64,000 nucleotides of DNA from Diphasiastrum complanatum (taxonomy: Eukaryota > Streptophyta > Lycopodiopsida > Lycopodiales > Lycopodiaceae): the NCBI GenBank assembly GCA_029204225.1, contig CM055102.1, positions 12,599,484-12,663,483 on the forward strand. The letters are read 5' to 3'. Positions within the stretch are counted from its first letter, which is position 1. Each line of letters opens with the position of its first letter. Below the pieces are notes generated by a model, which worked only from the letters and a program-made list of their open reading frames with translations, was not told the origin of the DNA and ran no database searches. Positions 41,215 through 52,887 of this stretch are shown here, piece by piece. The translations under genes and the position numbers were made by a program.

Positions 41215-42617
41215 TAGATAAGCCTTATAGTTCAGGGTGCTTGTGATTTTGCGGGTATTAGCAGAGAAGCATATGCAACAATATTTAAACTAATTAGAGA
41301 AGCTTTTAAGCAAGTTCAAATTAGAAAAGTCCTAATCCCTAGGACATATCACTTGAAGAAAGAGAGGGATACATTAAACATAGGTATGCATAAGATCACT
41401 GGAACTCCATTTCATATTGAGGAGGTGTATGAAAGTGATGGAAGATCGATATTCTATAATTTATCAAACAATTTATTTGTTGATCTAAATTACTTGCTGA
41501 GATACATCGTCACATTCTATGATATAACCTACAAAAAGGTGAATGGCAAAATAATCATAGTACTTAAGTTAGATGAGTCAGAAACTGTGAAAGGGCAGAA
41601 GATGGAGAGGGTTAGTATAACTCTCATGAATGGTGCTCTATCACAAAAAGAGAACCAAGAAGATTTCAAATTCAGTGTCCAGTCAGAAAATGGTATATGG
41701 TGGTTGGCAGCGTTTCAGGTAACTAGCCTCATTATTACATTACATTCATTGAATAGTATTAATACATTGTAAACTAAGTCTGATTAATTCTTTGGATAGG
41801 TGCTGAAAGAGGATCATGATATATTATCATGGATATTCTCAAGGACATCTTATCCTAGGATCATCAATGAGCATATGGATGGAGGACTTCTCAATGTTCC
41901 ATGAGTTAGAGACTTCAATGTTGAATGGCACCTAGCAGGTGATTTGAAAACATTGAAATGTATGTATAATGTCTCTCACGGTGCTGCATCTAAACACCCT
42001 TGTTTGTACTGCATGAAAATGGCAAAAGATGTAACTAGGAGTACAAGAATTAATAGAGAATATGCAGATCCAAACTGGAAGCCTGTGCTGCCTATCCCCT
42101 TAAAAAATGTGCATGTTTGCACTCTTCATGCAGAAGTTAGATTAATAGAAAAGATCAATATCTTCATGTAGTTTTTGTTTGGAATACTAAGCCAACATCA
42201 TTAGCAAAGGAAGCTATCTCTCGATTAGAAGATGTTTTATCAAAAGCAGGACTCCAAAAAGGACATGTCAAAATTCAAAAAGATGAAAAGCTTTCAAGAA
42301 AGAATGGGAACATGCCAACTAAGCCAAGCATAGGAGGAGCAAAAGCACATCATTTCCTATCAAATCATACGGGTAAGGCTTCTAATATTCGACAGTCAGT
42401 CTGGACAGATATTATTGCTGCCACTCAGGACTTCAAGAAAGACGGCAAAACCAGAGTACTAAAAGTTGATGTATGGAAAACGCTTGATAGTATGATTGCT
42501 ATTTTAAAAAAAGAAAAATAGTCTGATATTGATAAGAAAGCTGTCCAAAGGACTTGTGTCGAGTTTGTTAATGCAGTATCAAAAGCATGGGGAGAAGATC
42601 ACATCACTCATTACATG
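41215..42617 (+). pseudogene. Transposase-like gene of DNA element, copy T2
   Basis: Same gene as at 8349. Exon borders are at 41718/41800 and 42617. The CxxC segment is intact here (SKHPCLYCMKM). The frame is broken by a TGA after LLNVP (about 41903), a frameshift near 42159 and the shared TAG after KKEK (42519-42521). The last exon and the second gene are missing, because the copy ends at about 42658, joined to a CKX exon 5 fragment. Confidence 0.6.
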
Positions 42618-42658
42618 GTTAGTATAAAATTTCTAAAATTCTTTTCATATATATTTAG

Positions 42659-42775
<117 letters not shown>

Positions 42776-45700
42776 AGCAGATAATCGTTCACTTCAAAGA
42801 AGTGATGTGAACAAGACGAGCTGCTGAGCCTTCTATTGGAAAGCATAAGACTTAAATAAATGGTGAGCCTGAAACTGTGAATAGTTGATATTTGATAGGA
42901 TACTCTTAAATAATGTGAACAGGATTATGACGTACTTGTAAAGTTAGTCTGCGAGCTCCGATCAGTCTTTGTTCCTCCAGAGTTATGGGACAAAGCCTAG
43001 AGCATTGATGCATTCTCCAAGTTGTCTGCAACCTCACATGCAAGCACCATTTGTCATAAATGCAAAGGCTTATATAATATTCTTGGGTAACTGTCTTGTC
43101 ACTCATACATAGCTTGACTTGTTGACATCTTGGAGTCATGTGCTCTATGACGATTAAACTCATCACTTATTACTCAATGTACACCATATATTTGTGCATA
43201 AAAACTGTCAGCACAAGTAACAAGGAAGCTACATAACCATATCACTATCTATAAAAGATGCAAGTACAAGTAGCAAGGTTGCTACTTAATCAATATGCTC
43301 CATGACTATAAAAAAAAAGCATTGAAGCTTGGTGCATAGTTGCATATAATACGTATTTTATAGTAATATACCATATAATTAACGTGTTATATAAATATGT
43401 ATAATCCAACGTATTATACATATTTGATCACTATATTATAATTTTCAATAGTTTTACTCAAAAACAAAAATGAGATTATTTTATCTTAGTGTTCATCCCT
43501 TCAAACATAAACATAAGAACAAAATTCTAAAGAAAACCGTGGATCACATATGAATTATTTGATAAAAACTTGTCAATTGTCAAAAGGTACAGGTAGGGCT
43601 ATCTATCAGCTATACGTATTTTTTAGCCAAAGAAAGTATAATACACGTATTATATGCTTGTATTATACGATGCAACTATGGTTTGGTGAAGCAACTAACT
43701 AGCAAATTGGAGTCAAACTCTAGAGCATATCTTATAAGTAGAACAAAGAAAGTACCCTCCACCTCACCACTTATTGGAAGACAAATCTTAGGAAATTTTT
43801 ATGATAGGGCATTTAATAAAAGAGTTGACATCACTAGGGCTACTATCTCAAAGACCTTGAACATGGAATTTTCAAACAAAACATTGGAGAGTTGCTCACC
43901 ACCCATCTATGAATATCATAGTGACATGTTGTATCCAACTTTCTCCCCTGAGCTAGACGAAGCAAAATCAGAAAGAGCACACGATGTAGGGGCCTTCCAT
44001 GCAAGCTAGCTTAGACGAAGAAGAAAATGTGCTCAATGAATGTTTATGATGCTCTCAAAATTATCAACTCCAACAAAACTTCTTACTAAGATAGAACAAT
44101 TCTTTTTCATCTTTCATCAATGCAATGGTTGGATCTATGGTGTGCTTGTGCCATTGTAAATAGCACCTTCCTAACTTTGTTAAAGTAAAAGCAAAAGGTT
44201 ATATACTCCATTTACCATGTATAACATCCTTGGACAGTTCATTTCAATTCTTCTATGCCCAATTAATGCTTGTACCTAATTGGTCCCTCAATTAAACCTA
44301 TATCGAGCTAGGCCAAAGAATCTAAACAGTGCATATTATGTAGCTCCTTAACCTTAAGGGTGTACCATAATCTCTTTCAACTACAACCTCCCTTGTTGAG
44401 TAGGATTAGCCTACAACTAACCTTGCATTAGACGAGTCTAGTTGGTAATAGGCAATTGCTTGAATGAAACTCGAGATAACTTTGCATAGTTAATTGTTCA
44501 ATTATAGCTTTAGCTAGTCCATGAAAAATTAAAATCAATGGACATGATGCATGAGAGTAAATTGCACCTAACTATCACGAAGTAGCTAGGGTTTATGATC
44601 ACCTCAAGCACATGCGCACGCACACACGCACACACACACAAACTAGGGAATTGGTTACATTGACTAATGCTCCTAGGTACTATTTTGGGATCATGACCAC
44701 AGATGCTACATCAACTTACAACATATGGGCAGATTACGATGACAATTCATTTTCAAGTCTTCTATGCCCAATTGATGCTTGTACCTAATTGGTCCCTCAG
44801 TTAAACCTATATCGAGCTAGGCCAAATAATCTAAACATTGCATATTATGTAGCTCTTTAACCTTAAGGGTGTACAATAATCTCGTTCAACTACAACCTCC
44901 CTTGTTGAGTAGGATTAGCCTACAACTAACCTTGCATTAGACGAGTCTAGTTAGTAATAGGCAATTGCTTGAATGAAACTCAAGATAACTTTGCATAGTT
45001 AATTGTTCAATTATAGCTTTAGCTAGTCCATGAAAAATTAAAAATCAATGGACATGATGCATGAGAGTAGATTAACTATCACTAAGTAGCTAAGGTTTAT
45101 GGTCACCTCAAGCACATGCGCGCGCGCACACACACACACACACACAAACTAGGGAATTGGTTACATTGACTAATGCTCCTAGGTACTATCTTGGGATCAT
45201 GACCACAGATGCTACATCAACTTACAACATATGGGCAGATTACGATGACAAATAAAAAATATATTAGTTGTTAACTTTAGAAAAACTCAAGATAATTCAT
45301 AGTTTAACTATAACTTGAATTGGAGTCCATGCAAAAAATTGCTAGTGAGGACATTATGCATGAGAGTAATATACACCTACCTATTACTTATAGGTAGACA
45401 AGGGATCACTACAACACTCACCATGATTTCCAATGTGAAATCACATAGTTAGGTTTTTTGAATCTACAAAGGTGCCACAAAACATGTCACAACAGGGTTG
45501 TCGAATTTTGACAACTATAAAACGTGTCGCAAAATGATGCCTACACCAACTAGCTCCGCAGGAGCTATCATTAGGAAACTGATCAAGGTTGTCCACATGA
45601 ACGTCACATTCTGACGCCCATGTGGATGTTGCTATTCGACGTCCATGTGGACGTCACAATCCAACATCGAACTGTACATCGCATTCGACTACCAAAACCT

Positions 45701-46430
45701 AAGGTGGATGTCCATGTGCACGAGTAAGTTCAACGTGTTTTTGGTGTCTTGGACGTCGAAAAGTGACATGCAATACCAGTGTCAATTTTTGACGTCTATT
45801 ACAGTTTTTGATGGATAAACATAGTAGCACACCATGTGCTACTATTTTGGTGGATCATGGATAGAAGAAACTTGCAAAATTTGCAAAAAATTTACTCTCA
45901 AAATATCAAAACCTATCTCGATGCCCATTCTGCATGAACATAAACAAACAATACAAGAATTAACAGTTAGGATTTAAGTTGAGTACATTCTCTATATTTA
46001 TAGTGAACAAAAAGTTTATATGTTTCAAAAGAATTGACTATGGAGGATGACCCTCCCTTTTCAATTTATCGACTACTGGATCAAAGGATTTTCTAAATGC
46101 AAAGTCATATACCTCTTTAGTGGGGAGTCATTCGGCATCTATCCATACAATTTAGGACTAACACAAAAACCACTATTTTGAGACTATTCATGTTTTTAGA
46201 TAGAAAATCTCCTCTTTTAACTCATCTATTGAATATTAAGAATGTATAACTAATAAGGTTGAAACTAATGTTGTTATCACATGATAATAATACTTAGAGA
46301 CAATGAAAGTACATTCAATTTGGTTAAGAAGTCTCAAAATATGAATTTACTTAAGAAGTATCAAAATATGACTGTAGTCTCAATTTAGTTGAATTTGTGT
46401 TGACTTGAAGTTTGATAGAGATGAGGCCAA
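42776..46430. repeat. CKX 3' flank and CA/GACGTC blocks, last copies
   Basis: 42776-44610 is the flank again, with a ~65-base loss near 43080. 44740-45110 is a partial tandem repeat of its end. 45115-45860 is the CA/GACGTC block and 45860-46410 the following module. Non-coding apart from the frame at 43683-44009. Confidence 0.75.
43683..44009 (+). other. Open copy of the conserved flank frame (108 codons)
   Basis: The only uninterrupted copy of the frame described at 5065. It starts GTG (MVKQLTSKLESNSRAYLISR in the alternative-start reading) and contains RQILGNFYDRAFNKRVDI, NMEFSNKTLESCSPPIYEY and TFSPELDEAKSERA. There is no recognisable domain. With no known flanking exons it may be a single exon of a captured gene. 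Confidence 0.3.
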
Positions 46431-47284
46431 AAGCAAAATTGATCTACTCTTTGCATATAATATGATGGAATGTTCGTATCTTGATTATGATTCTATAAAA
46501 ATTAAGATCTTGCATTTTCATTTCATAATTGACCTCGTTTTAATTTGCATTTTCAAATTTGAAAAAACATAAAAGCAAAATTTATACCCAACTTCAAGTT
46601 CTTCCTTATTTTAATAGTTTAAGGGAAGAGGATTTGAACCTCTACAAGATTAAGCCTTGTCTTCCAAATCCTTAATCCTATACAAATGAGTGGTTAATCT
46701 AATAAAAGATGGAACATCTTACTCAACCAAGAAGCTGGAAACATCAGTACATTATCTACAACAATACTAACTATTAATCTAAGGGAGAGCAGAATGACAA
46801 TAAACCTGAACTTTGCAAAAAGCAATCACAGCAACTACAAGAACAAGACATATAGCATCAATAAAAAGCTACAAAAGGAGCCCACATTGCTAAAACTTCC
46901 TTACAAAGCTCCTCAAAGTCATTCTCAGGACGACTCACAAGTATTCGACAAGCTGACATGCAAATTAGTGTGACAACATGACTGGAGAAATCTAAAAGGC
47001 TAGAGGTTCTATTTATGTAAAACTTCAATCCTTTACACATGAAATTTTGAAGAGAATTTTCTCCCACTTGTGGCATGTGCTTTGTTTCTTGGCAGCGTGC
47101 TTTGTTTCATGTGCACTATTCATATACTTCAAAAAATGAGCCAGCCACATAACTTAGACGACGGGCAGCACCAGAAACTAAGAAAACGAGAAAAAAATCC
47201 GGTCATTTTATCATTCTCTCTCTAACATTCTCTTACTAAGGCACAATTTCTTATACGGCCCTTTTAGAATCGAAAACCCCTCTA
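46431..47284. other. Stretch without an identified gene
   Basis: Unique in this window. A minus-strand 72-codon frame (46858-47076) has no known match. A minus-strand tRNA-like T-arm plus variable-arm fold lies at 46627-46660. No other signal was found. Confidence 0.4.
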
Positions 47285-47550
47285 ATGATTGCTGATCCTC
47301 CAGCTAGATCTTCTGCAAGTTCTCCTACATTGAGAAGATCTACTAGAGAAAAGAGACCATCCATAAAGGCCTTGGAGTTAGGATGGAGGTCTTATTTTGC
47401 CTTAAGTGCATCAATTGATTCAGAGCCTCAAACTTTCAAACAAGCACTTAAAAGTTCACATGCTGAAGAGTGGAAAAAGGCATTAGGCACCATTAGAGGA
47501 GTTCTCAATATCAAAAAGACCCTTCAAGGAATGCCATTTAGGATATAGAA
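47285..47550 (+). pseudogene. Ty1/copia fragment (integrase C-terminus to start of reverse transcriptase)
   Basis: Reads RRSTREKRPSIKALE, then EPQTFKQALKSSHAEEWKKA. This is the linker typical of copia polyproteins: an Arg/Ser-rich end of integrase followed by the E/D-P-x-x-(F/Y)-x-x-A-L...W motif that precedes reverse transcriptase. No further pol sequence follows, and the frame ends at TAG (about 47546-47548). Confidence 0.7.
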
Positions 47551-48216
47551 AAATATTAAAATTAAAAAAACAATATTGTTTATTTGCTTGCCCACACCAC
47601 TCCCAAGGCCTCCCCAACTCCCAATGATCTAACCACAGTGTCTATAGTCCCAGTTAAGAACTGTTAACAGTTCGCAGTATAACTTGACTAAATTCAAAAA
47701 TATTCTCTCCATTGGTTACAAAAAGGGCAGTATTTTCATTAGATCTAGAATATGACCACCATCCCCAAATTCGAATCAGGAAAGAATGCAAAATGTTTAC
47801 ATATGCATTCCTTCCACGAGAATGGAAATATGAGCGCCAACTACCTATTGGAATAAAAAAAATGAGCGGCATTTCCAACTTTGAACCAAGCATACAAGCA
47901 TGGAGATTGGATTGATCGTACATATTATATAATATAATCAAAGATGAGAATTTTATTTTGCTTCATAGAATCTGGTCATAGTACTTTGATGCAACTAATT
48001 ACTCTATTATTTTTTTGATGATGACATTGTATCATCTACATGTGGATATCCCTATGATTTGGCACCTTTGCAGAGAAGAGGAGGCAAAGGAATTCAAATA
48101 TTTGTTGAGGATCGTTCTCGTTACAGGGCAGAAGGAAAAAAAAAACTTGGATTTGTGGATAGATGGAACATTATATCCACAAGATCCAAGCACTTTGACA
48201 CATCCCACATTCTCTT
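47551..48216. other. Stretch without an identified gene, upstream of element T3
   Basis: Contains a 67-codon plus-strand frame (47712-47915) and a ~190-base open lead-in (48015-48216) to the T3 gene. Neither has a recognised family. This sequence does not match the 5' part of T1 and T2, so T3 is truncated or rearranged on its left side. Confidence 0.35.
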
Positions 48217-49718
48217 CAATAACTCATATTGAGGAGGTGTATGAAACTGATGGAAGATCGATATTCTATAATTCATCAAACAATTTATTTGTTGATCTAA
48301 ATTACTTGCTGAGATACATTGTCACATTCTATGATATAACCTATGAAAAGGTGAATGGCAAAATAATCATAGTACTTAAGTTAGATGAGTCAGAAATTGT
48401 GAAAGGGCAAAAGATGGAGAGGGTTAGTATAACTCTCATGAATGGTGCTCTATCACAAACAAAGAACCAAGAAGATTTTAGATTCAGTGTCCAGTCAGAA
48501 AATGGTATATGGTGGTTGGCAGTGTTTCAGGTAACTAGCTTCATTATTACATTACATTCATTGGACAGGTGCTGATTTATTCTTTGGACAGGTGCTGAAA
48601 GAGGATCATGATATATTATCATGGATATTCTCGAGGACATTTTATCATAGGATCATCAAGGACCATATGGATGGAGGACTTCTCAATGTTCCAGGAGTTG
48701 GAGACTTCAGTGTTGAATGGCACTTAGCAGGTGATTTAAAAACATTAAAATGTATGTATAATGTCTCTCATGGTGCTACATCTAAACACCCTTGTTTGTA
48801 CTGCATGAAAATGGCAAAAGATGTAACTAGGAGTACAATAATTAATAGAGAATATGCATATCCAAACTGGAAGCCTGTGCTGTCTATTCCCTAAAAAAAT
48901 GTGCATGTTTGCACTCCTCATGCAGAAGTTAGATTAATAGAAAAGATCATATATCTTCATATAGTTTTTGCTTGGAATACTAAACAAGCATCTTTGGCAA
49001 AAGAAGCTATCTCTCGATTAGAAGATGTTTTCTCAAAAGCAGGACTCCATAAAGGACATGTTAAAATTCAAAAAGATGAAAAGATTTCAGGAAAGAATGG
49101 GAACATGCCAACTAAGCCAAGCATAGGAGGAGCAAAGGCACGTCATTTCCTATCAAATCATACAAGTAAGGCTTCTAACATTCAACACTCAGTCTGGACA
49201 GATATTATTGCTGCCACTCAGGACTTCGAGAAAGACGATAAAACCACAGTACTAAAAGTTGATGTATGGAAAAAGCTTGATAGTATGATTGCTATTTTAA
49301 GAAAAGAAAAATAGTCTGATATTGATAAGAAAGTTGTCCAAAGGGCTTGTGTCGAGTTTGTTAATGTAGTATCAAAAGCATGGGGAGAAGATCACATCAC
49401 TCATTACATGGTTAGTATAAAATTTCTAAAATGCTTTCAAATTTTCATATATATTTAGATCCAAACATAAGACTAACATTATGATTTTGTCATATGCAGC
49501 ACATACTAAGATATCATATAGCATTTTTTGCAAATACATATGGAAGGTTGAGTGTATGGTCATCACTAGGGATGGAGAAGTCACACTGGCAAGCATGAGC
49601 AGCATTTCATCAAAATCCACAACATGGAGGAACCAATGAGAAATCAAACTACACTTTTCAATTGTTTCAGTGGTTCCACCACAGAGTTCAGATTTGACAT
49701 ATAACAAAGTCCACATAA
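48217..49718 (+). pseudogene. Transposase-like gene of DNA element, copy T3
   Basis: Exons at 48217-48530, 48592-49410 and 49500-49718, with the same GT-AG introns as T1. The intron at 48531-48591 is shorter (61 bases against 81). The CxxC segment is intact (HPCLYC). Lesions: TTA to TAA at 48892-48894, the shared TAG at 49312-49314 and a TGA in the last exon (about 49597). The last exon keeps FFANTYGRLSVWSS and AAFHQNPQHGGTNEK. The 5' third (AGISREAY region) and the left terminal repeat are missing. Confidence 0.6.
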
Positions 49719-49907
49719 TACAACAAGTTTAGAAAAGCATGCAAGTTCATACAAGAAGAGAAAGTTAGATAATTGTTGAGTAGAAGATCATCATTGTCAT
49801 CAAATCATGACATGTTCAGAATTGCTTTGCAAATTCATTGAACAAGAGACGAAAAATACTCAATGTAAATGTATTGATTATATTATACCAAAATACAAAG
49901 TGTCAAC

Positions 49908-51410
49908 TATTCATCATAAGATCTTGTGTCAAATTCTATGGCAGTATTGTCACAAAGAAATTCTCTGCTAGCGTATGCATCTAATAGATGTGCATTATCC
50001 TTATTTCCACTAAGCTCAATATAAGTGGAATACATTGAATAATGGGAGCTCCTTAAAGGAACATTCCATTAGTAAAGTCTAAAATGTTCAAAACATAAGA
50101 TCTTTTGACAAAAATGATCTTATTTGTCTTGACAAATTTATGTCCTCCTAGGTAAAATGATAAAGCTTTAACTGCCATTATAAGACTCTCCCCGACTGGG
50201 CTCAGCTTGGAATGAGCAATACAGATCTCATTCCTCGGGAAAGGCCTAAAATAGTGGCCTAGTCCACTATCCCTCTGGAACGAGGATGCGTGTTGTCTGA
50301 AACCACCTCGTCTCGCAGCAAAATCATCTATTATGAGAGAATCTTGCAATAGGAAATATGCTAGCAAAAACACATTCAGTGATTTAAAACATTCTAATGC
50401 AAGAAAGTTTAAAAACTTACAGATTTTTCATCATCATCAGCAACTAGATCAGGATGATCAATATAATGACCACGTACTGAAGTGGAATCATCAGTGAAAT
50501 GCATTAATGATGGACGAGGGCAATTTTTCTGGGATTGAAATGTTGTGAATTCTTCATCGGATGGTCTGCCTCACCCATCCTCATCTATATTTGATAAAGT
50601 CTTAGTCAGGCATTCTTCACCGGTCATAAGTCCCTCCTCATCATCAAAACCAATACTAGCAACAAGGTCATCTGTTTCAAAATCTACAAAGTCGGAGAAT
50701 TCAAAAATTGTGCCAGATAATAAACTTAGAACCTCGTCTTCATGATAGTCAGCAAATTTACATAAATCAACAGTAGTAAAATATACATCGTTAGTAATAT
50801 AATGTACAAAAAAATTGAAAAGACATTTCGACTCCTCTATAGGGTTGGATTCATGATCAGATGTATTTTGGCCAACAAAAGAATCCCGGAGAACATCAGT
50901 ATTTACATCAATAAAGTCACTTTCCTTATCAGGAGTGTCGATAAGAAAGTGACTGATATCCTTAATAGTTGACTGAACAGAGGATGATGCAAAAGGAAGG
51001 TCAACAACAGAAACCTCCTCATCATCTGGGATCTGAACTAGCAGGAAAAGTATGAAACCACTCTGATATTCAACCAATTGACATTTCTTGTTGCAATACG
51101 GACACATTGAACTGCTTTTGAAAAGATCAAACAATTTGGTGAACATTCTATCCAGTCTATGTCGGAAATGAACAAGATCAGTATAATGCATGTACTGGAG
51201 TGGACCTATGGAGAAAACAAGCTTACTAAAGATATCTCTAAATCTAACATAATGTTCATAAAATACGTTAGAATTTGGTTGTGCAGTACTCAAAACATGT
51301 CGATATGGCCTGAATAGGCTGTGGAAGTAGTCTAGGTTTTCAGTAGTCCCAAATTCACTAAGAAATGATCTCAAGCCTGAATCTCATGAGGATCCTAGGG
51401 AAGAGGCCAT
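49908..51410 (-). pseudogene. Second gene of DNA element, copy T3
   Basis: The minus-strand gene starts at ATG 51410 (MASSLGSS, then TGA at 51384-51386, then DSGLRSFLSEFGT). The first exon runs to a donor at 50420/50421 (330 codons, two internal TGA codons, the second at 50571-50573). It holds FHSLFRPYRHVLSTAQPNSN, a CPYCNKKC cysteine motif (residues ~103-110) and a long acidic middle. The second exon (about 50370 down to 49908; acceptor not assigned) reads RDSGLGHYFRPFPRNEICIA and MAVKALSFYLGGHKFV, with a frameshift after LNIL. I recognise no family. The gene faces the transposase-like gene tail to tail and starts near the right terminal repeat, so it is probably an accessory protein of the element. 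Confidence 0.55.
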
Positions 51411-51500
51411 GGCAGTAACGTGAATATCACACTTGTGTGCGAGGGATAACTGAAAAAAAACTAACTATCAAGATGGCGCACAAGAGGGATATGTATACAC

Positions 51501-51633
51501 TCAGTGGATTTGCAAGTCAATATTGTGCCCAATGACATTCCTAGTGAAGCATTGTCTTTAATATTCTGAGGAGCTACTAATGCAGATCTGCAAAACAAAA
51601 CAAATAGTTAACAAAATATCACCATAGCTGAAA
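51501..51633 (-). repeat. Right terminal inverted repeat of DNA element T3
   Basis: The reverse complement matches the left ends at 8133-8265 and 41002-41134 along their full 133 bases. Most of the differences are transitions. Read on the minus strand it ends ~90 bases upstream of the ATG of the second gene. Confidence 0.85.
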
Positions 51634-51674
51634 GAAAGGGCAAAGGAAGAGTGACTCTTGGGAAGATTCAAGGC

Positions 51675-52400
51675 ATGGATCTTACATCTCTTCATCAACT
51701 CAAAGGATGCTATGATTGTGGTGGAGAGTTCATGCATGATCAAGATGGCAAAAGGTTGGATGAAGAAGACTACATGGAGCAACTCAAGTGGCAATTTCTT
51801 CAAGGCAAGGAAGATCTCATTGGTGAGCTCATTGAGGTTTGGTTTGAACTCAAATGGGCTGGTTTGATTAGGTTTGATACTCAACTTCATCTACTCTACT
51901 TCATGTTGGATAGAATTGTAGAAATCTATCTTTTGGTTTATGATGGTGACATTGTTTTCACTAACTATAGTGAAAGGTTGAAATCAAGCAATGATGAGAT
52001 CTTGTGGGATGTTAATTATGTGTTTGAGAGAGAGTATCTTCAGAGGTTCAGATCTGAAGATGTTTATAGATGCAAAGTCCTTGATGTTTTATTGAAAGAT
52101 CAAGATGTTGATCTTCATCAACACCAAGAGGCAAGTAACAATTGGAAGCTCGTCAAAAGCATCAAAGGGGAGCCACATGGGCAAAGCATTTTGGATATGT
52201 TTTTACAGGTTCTTGAAGGTTCAAGTAAGGTCCTTGGAGCAACAAGAAAGTGTCCTTTTACTCTACCTTACTTGTTTAATCTCATGTATGAACATTGTCA
52301 TGTCAATGTGTTGGAATTGTCAAAATTCAATGAAACTAGTTCCATAGTTTTGCATCCTTTGGATCTTGGAGATGGAATAGTTATCATTGCTGGTTTTTAA
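51675..52400 (+). CDS. ORF of unknown family, ~241 codons, upstream of an LTR-like region
   Basis: The first ATG in the open frame is 51675; the frame is open from at least 51651, only 18 bases after element T3. The protein is acidic. It starts MDLTSLHQLKGCYDCGGEF (a CxxC) and contains QLKWQFLQGKEDLIGELIEV and ILWDVNYVFEREYLQRF, ending near HPLDLGDGIVIIAGF. No domain is recognised and there is no signal peptide. It is the longest undisrupted non-transposon-core frame in the window. A likely 3' LTR begins 490 bases downstream, so it may be an extra ORF near the 3' end of an LTR retrotransposon whose upstream part is missing. It could also be the surviving part of a longer protein. Confidence 0.4.
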   Translation: MDLTSLHQLKGCYDCGGEFMHDQDGKRLDEEDYMEQLKWQFLQGKEDLIGELIEVWFELKWAGLIRFDTQLHLLYFMLDRIVEIYLLVYDGDIVFTNYSERLKSSNDEILWDVNYVFEREYLQRFRSEDVYRCKVLDVLLKDQDVDLHQHQEASNNWKLVKSIKGEPHGQSILDMFLQVLEGSSKVLGATRKCPFTLPYLFNLMYEHCHVNVLELSKFNETSSIVLHPLDLGDGIVIIAGF

Positions 52401-52887
52401 AATCAAGTAAATGCATTGATTCAAATCTTGAAAGATATTGAAGTGGTCAGTATGTTTATTTTTTAGCAAAGTTCAAGATCTAGCATTCTAGTGTTGGCAA
52501 ATTGGCAAATTGTTGACAATGTAGGATCAAGGGTTGAATGCAAATCTTGTGGAGATACTTCAAGTATTTCAAGTTCATGTTTTGCTCATTAAAATGGAGC
52601 AGAGAACACATCATTTTGGCATTCATTCATTCAAGGGATTTCATGGATTGGAGATCTACAAAGGCAAGGTGGTGATGGAGGTTCATTCATGGAGATACAT
52701 GGTACATTCACTATGGGCATAGTGGAATGTGGAGGAGGCATGCAAACACTTGTTGGTTACTTTCAATTACAGCTCGTTTGTTGCTGTTTTACAGAGAATT
52801 CAAAGGTGGATACATGGAGGAATCCTTTCATTATGATTCTATGTTCTTTTACATGTATCTTGTTCACCATTCTATGGAGGGAGATAA

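Noticed and set aside
47712-47915. 67-codon plus-strand ORF upstream of element T3
   Set aside because: No homologous frame in other copies and no motif; probably chance.
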